From: Maea johnstoni | Lineage: Eukaryota > Annelida > Polychaeta > Spionida > Magelonidae | Length of the DNA stretch: 64,000 nucleotides | NCBI GenBank assembly: GCA_963942565.1 | Contig: OZ012699.1 | Location: 27,343,467 to 27,407,466 of the forward strand | Direction: 5' to 3' | Part shown: one piece after another, positions 31,022 through 42,389 of the stretch | Numbering within the stretch: the first letter of the stretch is position 1 | How the letters are laid out: each line of letters opens with the position of its first letter | Made by a program: the position numbers and the translations under genes | The notes under the pieces: generated by a model | Databases searched by the model: none | Told to the model about the DNA's origin: nothing | The model's input: only the letters and a program-made list of their open reading frames with translations

Positions 31022-33329
31022 TATTGGCCTCACTAACCCACCCCCCCTGTGAACAAATCAGCCTATGTCTCATGTTCAGGCCCCTGTATTTCAAGACTGG
31101 AAAGCCCTACACAGCTGAAATTCACCAATCCAATAGCAAGTATAGCAAGGACTTCAGAAATAACATTCAAACACATTTTCCTTTTTCGAATGGGCCGGGG
31201 TGACCTTTGAAAATAAGCGATTTGTTCAAAATCGGCAAACTTTTTAACGTTTTTCGTATTTTCAGGACCCTAATATCTCAAGATGGAAAAGTTGCACAAC
31301 CCTGTCGGTCATCAATGTGCAAGTGTTCTATGTGGGGATGATGGAAATCAATTAGAAATACTACCTGATCTTTTGATTAGTCAAATATGAGCTTGTGAAA
31401 TTAATAAATTATCTTAAATACATGAACATTTAGCATTTTTCCTGGTATTCGGGCCTGTGGATCTCATAACAATAAGAGGCACATGAGGTCTTTTCTCAAT
31501 CAGTAATAAGGACATATTTTAACAGGATGCTGTAGCTGATAAATGAACTGTCTCTTGTGTTTACAATGTTTTGGTAGGAGCTTGGAAACCTAGTACTAAG
31601 TATTTCATTATTTGACAAAAAAAATTATACATTCTTTCTCATTCACTGAACCTTTGTTTCTCAAAAAGTTTATCCCTCGTAGCGCGGATCACTGGCCACT
31701 CCCGGAACAGAAGAGCCACTTTCTTTGCTGCTCACTGGCCAGGCCCGGTCCTCATGGCTGGCGATCGAAGGCCGCCGCCATGTTGGGTAACTTAATACTA
31801 GTAATCAAGAAGTATCCAACATGTTTGGGCGAAATAACTTGAGAATATGTGTGAATTAAATATATCACCTATTCTCTTATGTGTATTTTTGTACTCATAT
31901 TTATCTAGAGAGAGGCACATACTGGTTATGATATTGAGATTAATAACCTCAAATACCTATTATTTTCATGAGATCCACAGGCCCGAAAATCAAATAAAAT
32001 GCCAAATGTCATGTATTTGAGATAATTCCCTACTTTAACAAGCTCATATTTGACTAATGGAAAAATCAGGTATTACTTCTAAATGATTTGCATCCTCCCT
32101 ACATAGAGTTCTTTATCATAAATGACCAACAAGGTTGTGCAACTTTTCCATTTTGAGATATAAGGGTCCTAAAAATAAGAAAAACGCTAGAAAGTTTGTC
32201 GATTTGAAACAGATCCCTTACTTTCAAAGATCAGCCCGGCGCATTTTTAAAATGAGAATGTGTTTGAATGTTATTGATCAAGTCCTTGCTATACTTGCTA
32301 TTGGATTGGTGAATATCAGCTTTGTAAGTTATTCTTGTTTTAAAATATAGGGGCCTGGAAATGCGACATAGGCTGATATTTTCATATTTTGTCCACAGGG
32401 GGATGGGTTAGAGAGGCCAATATATCAAAATGCTCACAGATGCCAGCGTGTCATCCGGCATTTTCTGAAAAGGCATGCCTTACACTCTAATAATCAATCA
32501 TAAAAACACTATACCTGACAATACAAGGTTCACCCTAAAGATGTGTTTTGGCTGCCTGACTACCGGTATACTACATTATTGTCAAATAATGCAATGCCAA
32601 GTTTCCAAGCTCCTACCTACACATTGTGAACACCAGAGACAGCTCATTCATCAATTATGGCATCCTTTCAGAAATAGTCTTTATTACTGAATGAGAAATA
32701 ACCTCATGTACCTCTTATTTTTATGAGATCCACAGGCCCGAAAATCAGGAAAAATGCTAAATGCTCATGTATTTTAGGTAATTTCCTATTTTCACAAGCT
32801 CATATTTGACTAATGGAAAGATCAGGTAGTATTTCTAATTGATTGCCATCCTCCCTACATAGAACTCTTGCACATTAATGACCGATAGGGATGTGCAACT
32901 TTTCCATCTTGAGATATAAGTGTCCTGAAAATACGAAAAATGCTTAAAAGTTTGCCGTTTTTGAACAAATCACATATTTTCAAAGGTCACCCCGGCCCAT
33001 TCAAAAAAGGAAAATGTGTTTGAATATTATTTCTGAAGTCCTGGCTATACTTGCTATTGGATTGGTGAATTTCAGCTGTGTATGGCTTTCTGGTTTTGAA
33101 ATACAGGGGCCTGAAAATGAGACATATGCTTATTTGTTCACAAGGGGGTGGGTTAGAGAGGCCAATTTCTCAAAATGCTCAAGGATGCCAGGGTGTCATC
33201 CGGCGTTTTCTGAAAAGGCATGCCTTACTCTCTTATAATCAATCATAAAAAAAACTATACCTGACAAAACCAGGGTCACCCCCAAAATGGGTTTTGGCTG
33301 CCGGGCTAAAAGAAATGTTGACAAGTTAT

Positions 33330-34600
33330 GCAGTGCCAACTATTTTTGCATTCCAGCAGCATTCAGTGGATGGCAGCCATGCCAAAAGATCATATCTCAA
33401 ATTTTCTCTTACACTTTATAGTAGGATTGACTTATTGTGAAAGGTATAAACAAACCTAGGGTATATGACAGTTACGTCAAACCATTTTCAAACGGGTTTG
33501 ACATAAGCTCTCCATGTTACAGTTATCCATAACAACAAATTGGTAGATTTAAGTCATAATGTTAGGCCACCCTTCTCTGATTAATGTGAAAACTCCAATT
33601 TATCATCTAGATTACATGAGAAAAATATATTCATAGTTATCACTGTCAACACACCATTCACTTCAGGGCTGGTTTACTGACTCACACGTGTTGCAATCCC
33701 TACTAAGTGAATAGCACACCTGGACTTCAAAGTAATTAATTATGTAGTACTGTCATGATAATAGATGACTCCATGCCCACCCTCAGACATGTTTTTAACT
33801 CACTTTAATAAACCATAAGCAGTTCTAAGTTTACAGACGTGTGTGAAGTCTAACTGAAAAGGTGACATGTATACCATCATGGTCAACTTAAGTCATCCTG
33901 ATGGTTCATTTACCCTTCAACTGAAACACTTGATCTAACATTGCTTTTATATATTTATATTCTTTTAAATAATCTTTTTCTTTATGTTCTAATCATGTTT
34001 TATCAATCCAATATGTTCCTAAACAAAAAAAATGTCACATGTCAGATTTGTGAACGTTTTAAATGTTTAGTCACTTTCTTACTTGCTGTTAGAAAAACCA
34101 TTTGGACAACTTAGAAATGATCAAAATGGGGAGAAACAGCCTAATGAAAAGTTATATTCTTAACTCGTCTATTTACATAGAAGGTTGTAGTATCGAGTGT
34201 ACTTCTTCAAAGGATACACAACGATTAATTTTAAAAATTCCCATTGCCCCTCAATAAGGAAAGATCATTATACAGACCAGATAGGCGTCTACTACCGTAA
34301 CAAGATGGATGTTGCCAACAAAAAAAAACCCGTTGCTTGATTAGCATTTTCTTACATTTTATCAACGATATCCAACAAGTGCCTATAGTTATAGTTATGG
34401 TTGTTATATCACACACTTTTCATTCAAATTCAGTCTTGTGTTCTTCTTAGTATATGTACAGTAATACAATCTTATTATGGGAATCTTATTATAGGAACGC
34501 ATTTTATACCCCCACACATTGATATATTTCATGATTAAACCCCCGACAATGATTTAACGTAATGAGTAATATTTAATAATTTACTACCTAAATAAGTCAT
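33330..34600. other. Stretch without recognised features
   Basis: AT-rich. No convincing open frame, RNA gene or repeat ends seen. Confidence 0.5.
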
Positions 34601-35065
34601 ACACCCGGGGGGGGGGGGGGGGGGGGGGGACTCAGGTACAGAGGGGGGCCGCACCTGCGTTACGTATTTCGCGGAAGAAGGGGTCTTTTTTTAAGACCTC
34701 CACATGTCTGCGATTTTGTAAAAGAAGGGTACTTTTTTGTACCCAAATCCCCTTACAATCCACGAAATATAAACCGGGGTCTCACGCCGAGTGACTCCGA
34801 AGTGACTGGGCTTCTGAGTTTTTTGCCGCCACTTGCTGCCGCTAAACAAGCAGAGGATTATAAAATCTTAAGTTAAAATACTTGTTCCCGTTCATCCAAT
34901 GTCAGTGTTTTGATAAAAGAAGGGGTGTTTATTTAGTGGAAAAAATCAGCGTTTTATTGAAATAAGGGTGCTTTTTTGGCCAAAAAAGTCTTTTGGTGTA
35001 TCTTTTAATTTTGATAACGAACGTATGCGCCCCCTATAAATACCCAAGTGCCCCCGGTGTCATGC
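34601..35065. mobile_element. G-run-ended MITE-like element, copy 1
   Basis: Starts ACACCC then G23 (34607-34629) and ends GCCCCCGGTGT, an inverted match; CAT flanks both sides. Interior strings GTTACGTATTTCGCGGAAGA, GGGGTCTTTTTTTAAGACCT and AATACCCAAGTG are shared with 37511-37953. Confidence 0.6.
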
Positions 35066-35084
35066 GTAGGTCCTCGGGTTCATC

Positions 35085-35619
35085 CACTAGTTACAACTGT
35101 CCCTTTATGACTAAGTTGCAATATGGCAGGAAAGTGACGAAATAAATATGATTATAGCTACTACTACTACTGCTACGATGCAGACTTTTAGTATCACCAG
35201 ATACAACTGGCTATTCATGACTTAGTCGAAATATGGCAGAAGAAGTGACAAAAATACTAATTAAAACTACTACTACTCATACTACTACTACTATTACTAC
35301 TACTACCACTATAACTACTACTACTACTATTTTTATGGCACTAAATGGCCTTTGTGCGCCGATGTGCCTTTAAGAAATCATTCATTCATTCATTACTACT
35401 ACTACTATTACTACTACTACCACTATAACTACTACTACTACTACTCTCACTACTACTACTATTATGAAGAATACTACATCTACCACCAGATACAACTGGC
35501 TATTCAAGGCTTAGACGCAATATGGCAGAAGTCACGAAAATACCGAATTTAAACAAACATTGTTATCAGCCAAAACTACTACTACTAGCTACCAACCAAT
35601 ACTACTACTACTGATGCTT

Positions 35620-35659
<40 letters not shown>

Positions 35660-35660
35660 A
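35085..35660. repeat. ACT trinucleotide arrays alternating with a 60-bp module
   Basis: (ACT)n tracts at about 35157-35170, 35268-35335, 35393-35465 and 35621-35660 alternate with three copies of a unique module (35090-35150, 35199-35263, 35485-35555) containing TACAACTGGCTATTCA and AATATGGCAGAAG. Protein frames through it are homopolymeric and not genes. Confidence 0.8.
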
Positions 35661-35966
35661 AATCCTCCCAATGTGGCGACCACCCGAGACATAATCAGAG
35701 TTGCCTGTCGACAATATGTTGATAAAATCAGGCTAGTTATAAGATGATTTTGTATCTGGAGGAGCTTTATAATGAAACACCGTGTTTCTTCTCCCGAAAC
35801 ACCCATGTTCTCCCGCACGCTATTTGGTGCTTGAGAATGGGATTGGCCACGACGACATGTGCACCAAACCAGGAAGCATTCATGGGTCATAGCCATTGGG
35901 GCACTCGAACCTGCTTGACCCAGATTCGGTGCACTGGCCGTTGCTGGTTGCGATGGCAAGCCGTAA

Positions 35967-36156
35967 GGGCCGTTCCATTTAAAAGTGTGGTGGGGGGGAG
36001 GAACGGAAGGTAATTAAAAATTCGACACCCCCCTCCCCCTCCGACCAGAAATCATATATACTCTAAAAGTATAAACTAATTCAGAACTCGGCCCCTCCCC
36101 CCCTTCAAAAAACCTTCCGTTCCTCCTCCCCCCCACACTTTTAAATGGAACAGCCC
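35967..36156. mobile_element. 190-bp Harbinger-type MITE
   Basis: About 45-bp inverted ends starting GGGCCGTTCCATTTAAAAGT and the complement of GGGCTGTTCCATTTAAAAGT, flanked by TAA on both sides (35964-35966 and 36157-36159). A three-base TNA target and GGGC ends fit the PIF/Harbinger group. No coding capacity. Confidence 0.83.
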
Positions 36157-36418
36157 TAACCCATACATGCATGTAGTGGCCAAAAACATCGGCTGAGGAA
36201 CGACTGAGAAATGGAAGTGTTGTCCTCCAATCTGGGAAATGAGTAAGAAATGAAGGCTTGGTCCTGATACCTGGGAAATAACTAATAAATGAATGCAAGG
36301 TCCTAGCTCTCATCTGCGGAATGACTGATAATTGAATGGAGTAATTTATGTCATTGTTTATACTTAAGTATGAATTGAAATTCAATTCACTCTGAGAAAG
36401 AGTGCGGTAAAGATTTAA

Positions 36419-37296
36419 GGTGATGGGTACCATTGCAAGGCAGTTAAAAGCCCTGTCCCAAAACACACATCAAAGCAGCATAATCCTATAACTAGGTGTA
36501 TCTCTAGGTTCCTGAGTGTTATCAGGTAGAGAATATCATCGCCACCTGTCATTATTCAATCCATATTCTGTTTTATTTCAAAATTTACAACTTTTCTTTA
36601 AAATGACATATTCTCATAAATTACGCAGGTGATGGTTACTGCAGGTTCACAGTTACCTTAGGGATATCATTGACTATGCCCAATAAAAAGTATTTTTTTG
36701 ATTTTTTACTGCTGAAGATTTTTACAGGATATAACGTTGAAAATTTTAGTTAGAAATCTCCACACCAACTACACTTCGTCTTGGTAACCTCACGTGTTCA
36801 AAGCTAGCACTTATTTATAACATCCTGACCACAAGCCATTGTCTTGAGATCGTCGAGGTGTATCTTTGTGCAAATGTCTTTTGTTTCCAGTGCTCATAAG
36901 TAATCAGCGAGGTATGTTCACTACTATCAAAGGGGTTCCCATGCCTCCAGACACGAGATATCTCACTAAAATTTTCAATGTTATGGCCTGTAAAAATCTT
37001 TAGCAGTAAAAGATTTAAAAAATACTTCTTATTGGGCATAGTCAATGTTATCTCTAAGGCAATTGTGAACCTGTAGTGACCATCACCTGCGTAAGTAATG
37101 AGATTATGTCATTTGAGTGAAAAGTTGTAAATATTGAAATGAAATAGAATATGGGTTGACTACAGACGGCTGACTATGATATTCTCTCCCTGATAACACT
37201 CAGGAACCTGTAGATACACCTTGTTATATGATTACGCTGCTGTGAGGTGTGTTTTGGGATGGGGCTTTTAACTCGCTTGCAATGGTACCCATCACC
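36419..37296. mobile_element. 878-bp foldback element with 350-bp arms and TTAA flanks
   Basis: Arms at 36419-36765 and 36955-37296 are diverged inverted copies; ends are GGTGATGGGTACCATTGCAA and its near-perfect complement. TTAA lies at both borders (36415-36418, 37297-37300), as in piggyBac-type insertion, though TTAA could also be part of the arms. Spacer of about 190 bases. Arms differ at roughly one base in eight by eye, so it is old. Confidence 0.78.
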
Positions 37297-37510
37297 TTAA
37301 GCTATTTTTATTTCTAAGTTGCAAATTCAACACTTCCTATGAGGGAGTAAACTAGAAAGTAATGGATGAATTCACCACACCATTAAGAAATATGTACATG
37401 TATAGAGAAATTAACCGATCATAAAAACATATAGTCAATATTGTACATTCAATGTATCCTCTATGTTAATAACAATTTCCTATTACCCATCTATTTCTTT
37501 TGGAATTGGC

Positions 37511-37953
37511 CCGGGGGGGGGGGGGGGGGGGCACCTTAGTTACGTATTTCGCGGAAGAAGGGGTCTTTTTTAAGACCTCCGCATGTCCGCGATTTTGTAA
37601 AAGAAGGGCACTTTTCTGTACCAAGGTACGAAGTATGGGGGTGAAAATCCCCTTACAATCCACAAAATATACGCGGCTAAGACCCCGATTGACTCCAGAA
37701 GTGACTGGGCTTCCAAAACACGCAGAGGATTATAAAATATTAAGTTAAAATACGTGTTCCCGTTCATCCAAGGTCAGTGTTCTGATAAAAGAAGGGGTGT
37801 TTATTTAGTGGAAAAAAATCAGCGTTTTATTAAAATAAGGGTGCATTTTTGGCCAGAAATCAGTGCTTTAAGGGTATTTTAAAATTTTGATAACGAACGT
37901 ATGTGCCACCCCTAAATACCCAAGTGCCCCCCCCCCCCCCCCCCCCCCGGGGG
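37511..37953. mobile_element. G-run-ended MITE-like element, copy 2
   Basis: Begins CC then G19 (37513-37531) then CACC, and ends AAGTG then C22 (37927-37948) then GGGGG. The two homopolymers are inverted partners. The interior is clearly homologous to 34640-35063, in the same orientation. The target duplication is not certain. Confidence 0.62.
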
Positions 37954-37956
37954 AAT

Positions 37957-38025
37957 TTGCTGCGTAGACGGCCAGCCGGCTATGCATCCTCTACTTCAGC
38001 ATTTGGCTACATAGCGGTAATATTA
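37957..38025. mobile_element. Diverged fragment of the MULE terminal repeat
   Basis: TGCGTAGACGGCCAGCCGGC, CTTCAGCATTTGGCTACATA and AGCGGTAATAT follow the order of 18040-18112 in the MULE TIR, with many changes. No partner end nearby. Confidence 0.6.
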
Positions 38026-38364
38026 TCAATGTGTATAGTGCATGTAATATAAAGAAAATGTATTTTTTCATGGTAAAAGAAAGTTCATTGTTGCAAACAA
38101 GTACAATATATAATTAAGTAAATGAGCCACACTTTCTCACCATGACAGTATTGCTTAGGATATACTGAACACGCGTGTTTCAAGTGGTGAACCAACCTTC
38201 GTTGTTTATTTATTACAAATTTAAAGTGATTTGTGTTTCCCCTACCCCAATATCTTAATCTGGATTAACGTTAAGAACGTCATTTTCATGTATACCGGCG
38301 TGATACCTTGATTTTTTAACCCCCTCTACTGGATTTGGATTTGGAATTATGCTTTTCGTCACAT

Positions 38365-38532
38365 TTAAGCCAAATGTGCCTAATTCGTGACTAGTAGTAT
38401 GTGGTGGAGGAAACCTGAGTACCCGGCGCAAACCACCGCCTAACCCCAAGTCACTGGTAACTTTCTCACATGCCCAGGACGGGATTAGAACCCAGGCAGT
38501 GGTGAGAGGCAGTCAGTGGCAGCGCCTTAGTA
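38365..38532 (-). mobile_element. tRNA-derived SINE, minus strand
   Basis: On the minus strand a B-box-like GGGTTCTAATCCC (38481-38493) is followed by GGGCATGTGAGAAAGTTACC, GGCGGTGGTTTGCGCCGGGT and ACTCAGGTTTCCTCCACC. A tRNA-type promoter followed by a GGTGGTTTxCxCCGGGTACTC block is familiar from SINE families of marine invertebrates. The A box is weak, and the tail and target duplication were not resolved. Confidence 0.55.
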
Positions 38533-38534
38533 AT

Positions 38535-39040
38535 AATAATATTGTCATTTGATATTGCGCCCTTTCCATATAAACATGCTCAAAGGCGTGTAGTCCAGCG
38601 GATAAGCCGAAAAATCGTTCAATTTGTGATAGAATTGTAAAAATTGGTATATATGTACTTCTTCACGTGGAGATTCATATAAGATCTTAAACCGCCCTGG
38701 GTCATGCCCCTGGGGGTCAAAATTCAACATCTAAAAATAACCGACCAATCAGAAGATAGTATTCTATTATCATATCAAAACTTATGTTCAATTTTTTTCC
38801 AGATCTAAAACTAATGCACACAAGGATACATTCTATTTTCCTATGTGGTAATAATACTTTTTTGACCTTGAAAGGTCATTTGGGGTCAAACCAAGGTCAA
38901 ATATGACAAAACTAAAAAACAAGCACAAAAACCATCCTATTTCATGAGAGAAAATTGGTTTTAAATATCATGGTGTTTCTCTGTATCCCTATCCTAAATG
39001 CTACGTAAATACAAGGTCATTTTGGGGTCAAACATCCTGG
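38535..39040. other. Stretch without recognised features
   Basis: Non-coding, with repeated GGTCATTTTGGGGTCAAA-type phrases (38873-38890 and 39014-39031). No gene seen. Confidence 0.4.
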
Positions 39041-40925
39041 AGGCGGTCGTCTAAGAAGGGCGAAAAGGGAGGTAGGTCAAAGGCCCTCTGACCAATTTGT
39101 CCTTTAAACGGTGACCTAGTGAGGGGCTACAGGATAGAGTTCACGGGGAGACCTCCGATAACTATGAAACCCTGGTGGAGTCCATTGCCCCGAAATACAG
39201 CGAGGCGGGCAGACCTCCAAAAAGTCCATGCTGGAGAAGAGGGCAATCATAGAGATTCCCCTCTCAACGGACTCGGGCGGCTGGCGCCCAATTCTAAATC
39301 TCAAAGCGTTCAATCGCTATGTGTACCCTGCGGACTGTGATGGACTACATATGGGAGGCAGCCCAACATTGGAGGAATGCTTCAGAACACTTGAGGAACT
39401 CCGAAACATCAGAGACATGAGCAGTCTCTATCAATTTGAAAGACGCTTATTTTCACGTCCCCGTGATACCCGAGCACACAAGATATCTTCACTTTGCCTA
39501 AGACCGGAAAGCGTACAAATCCCAAATGCTCCCCTTCGGTCTCTCTACAGCCCCAAAGGTATTCACAAGGGTCGTAAGAGTAAAGGTACAAGGGGTGAAT
39601 ATGCACCAGTACCTAGACTGGCTCCTTAAAAAACAGTTGAGGGCCCTCATCGATCGGCAGCGCAATCTGACGCTCTTCTGGGTCAACAAATTGGGCTTTC
39701 TCATGAACAAAGGGAAGTCACAACTTGTACCAACGCACCATCCGGCCTTCCTGGGGTCAACCCTCGACCTCCTTCGTATGGTGGTGTTCCCAAGCGAAAG
39801 GAGAGTAGTGAACGTGTCACGCTTAGTGGCCACATTTCTCACTCGGGGTCCCCAGCTGGCCATAACCTGGCAGAAGTTCTTGGGACATCTGGCAACTGGG
39901 TGTTCTCCGGAGAGTGGTTGACTGCTTGGGCCAAGCGCCATATCAGCTGGCTAGAGCTTCAGGTTGTATGGCTGACCTTGAAACACTTCTTGCCCCAGTC
40001 GCGTGGTGCTGCTGTGGATGTCTTGTCAGATGTCCACCACCCCACGGAATGGTCCATGCACAAGGTGACGGTGGCGCTAATATTCGAACATTGGCCGACC
40101 CCTCATGTGGATCTGTTTGCGTTCCAGCAGATCCAAGTGTCCTTCTCAGCGGGCCCGTCTCCGCTGTCCAGCGGGTCGAATGCTTTGATACAGAATTGGA
40201 AACACCTATATGGGTACTCGTTCCCACCATTAAGCCTCATACCGAGGATATTGAGGAAACAGGTTGCAGCTGTCAGCCCGTATCCTATTGACGGCGCTGT
40301 TTTGGCCCAGTCAACTGTGGTTACATCAGCTGATGAGCATGCTGGCGGAACTCCCATGGGTGATCTAGTCCCGGGACCACCTCCTGAAGAACTTGGTCAC
40401 GGGAATGTTCATGTGGATCTGTTTGTGTTCGAGCAGAACCAAGTGTTCTTCTCAGCGGGACAACCTCCTGAAGAACTCGGTCACAGGAATGTTCTTCCCT
40501 GCGCTGGCTATCTGTATGGCCTCCCTCCGCGAATTCTTTGTTGACCGAGGGTTTTCACCAGGGGTTGCTGACACGGCAGCCAGAGCCCGCCGAGAATCGA
40601 CTTGCCAGGTTTATGATTCAATACCAACGGTGGTGTGTGGAAAGAAGTGTGGATCCCACTCAGGCCCCTCTGACTCAGGTGGCTGAATTCCTTAATGGCT
40701 TACGGACAGTCCGGCATAGGGACAAACCCTTAGCCTCGAGAACGATAGGAGGGTATAGATCCGCAATTGCAGGTGTATACCAAGGTTTTTCAGATGGCTC
40801 TATGGTGTCTTCTAATGCGAACCTTTCAACTTTATTGAAAGGCATCTTTGTTGTAGCTGCAAGACCTATATATGACTCTCACGGAAACGTGAGATTTCAT
40901 GACAGTATTGAAATACCTTAAAATA
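39040..40925 (+). mobile_element. Broken DIRS-like (tyrosine-recombinase) retroelement fossil
   Basis: Plus-strand remains in the DIRS order: a reverse-transcriptase part (about 39100-39640), a following RNase H-like part (to about 40000-40350), then a tyrosine-recombinase-like part (about 40500-40920). The element is clearly broken, with several breaks, and no complete open frame or terminal repeats are seen. The number of changes suggests an old insertion. It lies between the two duplication blocks and has no partner in either. Confidence 0.72.
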
Positions 40926-41400
40926 GCCTCTACGGGTCACTTTTATATAAAAATTCCATCATGACCCTGTTGAATGATTAAAGGTTATTAACAAGTGTGG
41001 TTCCATTCCTCAATTCTATGACAACAATCAATAGTAGAATTGGGGAACAGAACCAACGATTGAGACGAACATTGACAGCGTCAACCGAAGCAAATGATCG
41101 CCACAACACACTGCGAACGTGCGTGGGATGTTAAATCATATCGTGTTACCGCCGAATGCTATTCCAGACAGCGTGTCTATAACTCTTTCGGCAGGAATCA
41201 GCCCACAATGTGTCATCGTCGCATATGATTGGCAGTAACAAATTGTTTAATCTGTTGAAACGAAGCGGTACTCAAAAACGAAACGGTGCCTTTTAGTACC
41301 AGTTCTCAACGAAACGGGTAAATACTGGTTCTTTTCGAAACCAATATCTGTTCCTATCGGTACCCGAGTACCGGTATGCAACCCTAATCATGAGATTGCA
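40926..41400. mobile_element. Possible old hAT-type end
   Basis: 41250-41390 contains GAAACGGTGCC, repeated GGTACC/ACCGGT phrases and ends GGTATGCAACCCTA, the complement of an end seen at 11806. Borders and target duplication were not found. Confidence 0.35.
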
Positions 41401-42389
41401 AATCAAACGTTGATTATGTACGGCAATTTCCATATTCAAGAGGTACCAATGCAAGGATAATTTATAAATGCATTTCATACTTATTTTGTAAGTAAAATAA
41501 AACATTAAAAGAATTCCACTTACATGTAATAACCTATAAATATTTCTTTTAACCTAATAGCCTTTTTTCAACATGCAAGTTAAAATGAGTGAAATTGTAC
41601 AAATATGTGCACAGTTGATTGTTTTAGTACTGGTGAATTATGAAAAGAACACAACTAGTAATCACAGTAATCAGTCCATATGTGAATACATTATTGTTTC
41701 AGTCATTTTCGTTTAAAGTGTTTTTGTTTAAATGCAATACTGTACTTCATATTTGAATGATCACATTTGGAAGTACAGCAGTCAGTTCGCCATAAAATAT
41801 TCTTAAAAATGAACTATTGTTTTCTTTATTTAGTGAAAGTCTTTGTTGGTTTATCATAAAAAATGAATAAAAAGTGTGAATTTATTGGATTTTCCTACAC
41901 AAATCATTTAGAAGAATTAGTCCTCCGCAGATTTATAAACTTGCAGAGTTATATTAAGAAAAGGTTGTTAACTGGCCAATACCTTCACAATTTACACTCA
42001 TATCATTTATAATACATACCGTATTCCTCCACATAACCAGACATACCTCAAATAAGACCACCCACATTAAGAGGGCATTGCAGCAGAGCCTATTTTCTGA
42101 CACTTTGAAATGCCTTACTTTTTCTGCATTCTGTACAGATGCGCCTTTGTCTTGGTATTGAGAGTTTGGATGTAGAATTAAACTGCCACTTTTTTAGAAC
42201 AATATGTAAATTAGAGTAATTAAGGTATTATGGCAATTTAAGTACATATTCTTAAATACCATGTACATCTGTATCTAGATATAGTATGATGAGAAATCAC
42301 CCTATGCTGAGATTATGCTAGCCAATTTCTGCAAACCAAATAAGAAAGTGGTTCCAAAGACAGTTTATTGGTGAGAAAAAACTTCCCTT
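41400..42389. other. Stretch without recognised features
   Basis: AT-rich, no gene or repeat recognised. Confidence 0.5.

Larger units (their letters stand above)
30100..33320. mobile_element. Complex inverted-repeat element of three related modules
   Basis: Module A (about 30100-31640) is inverted relative to modules B (31940-32690) and C (32700-33320), which are direct copies of each other. Shared strings include GGCATGCCTTACTCTC, CAAGCTCATATTTGACTAAT, GAGATCCACAGGCCCGAAAA, and GATTGGTGAATTTCAGC. C resembles A more than B does at several points. Module A is interrupted by an 817-bp TA-inserting element. The middle (31640-31940) holds a GC-richer patch with GCCGCCGCCATGTTGG, a YY1-like string. 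Open frames here are short and repeat with the modules. The exact outer ends and superfamily are uncertain. Confidence 0.65.
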
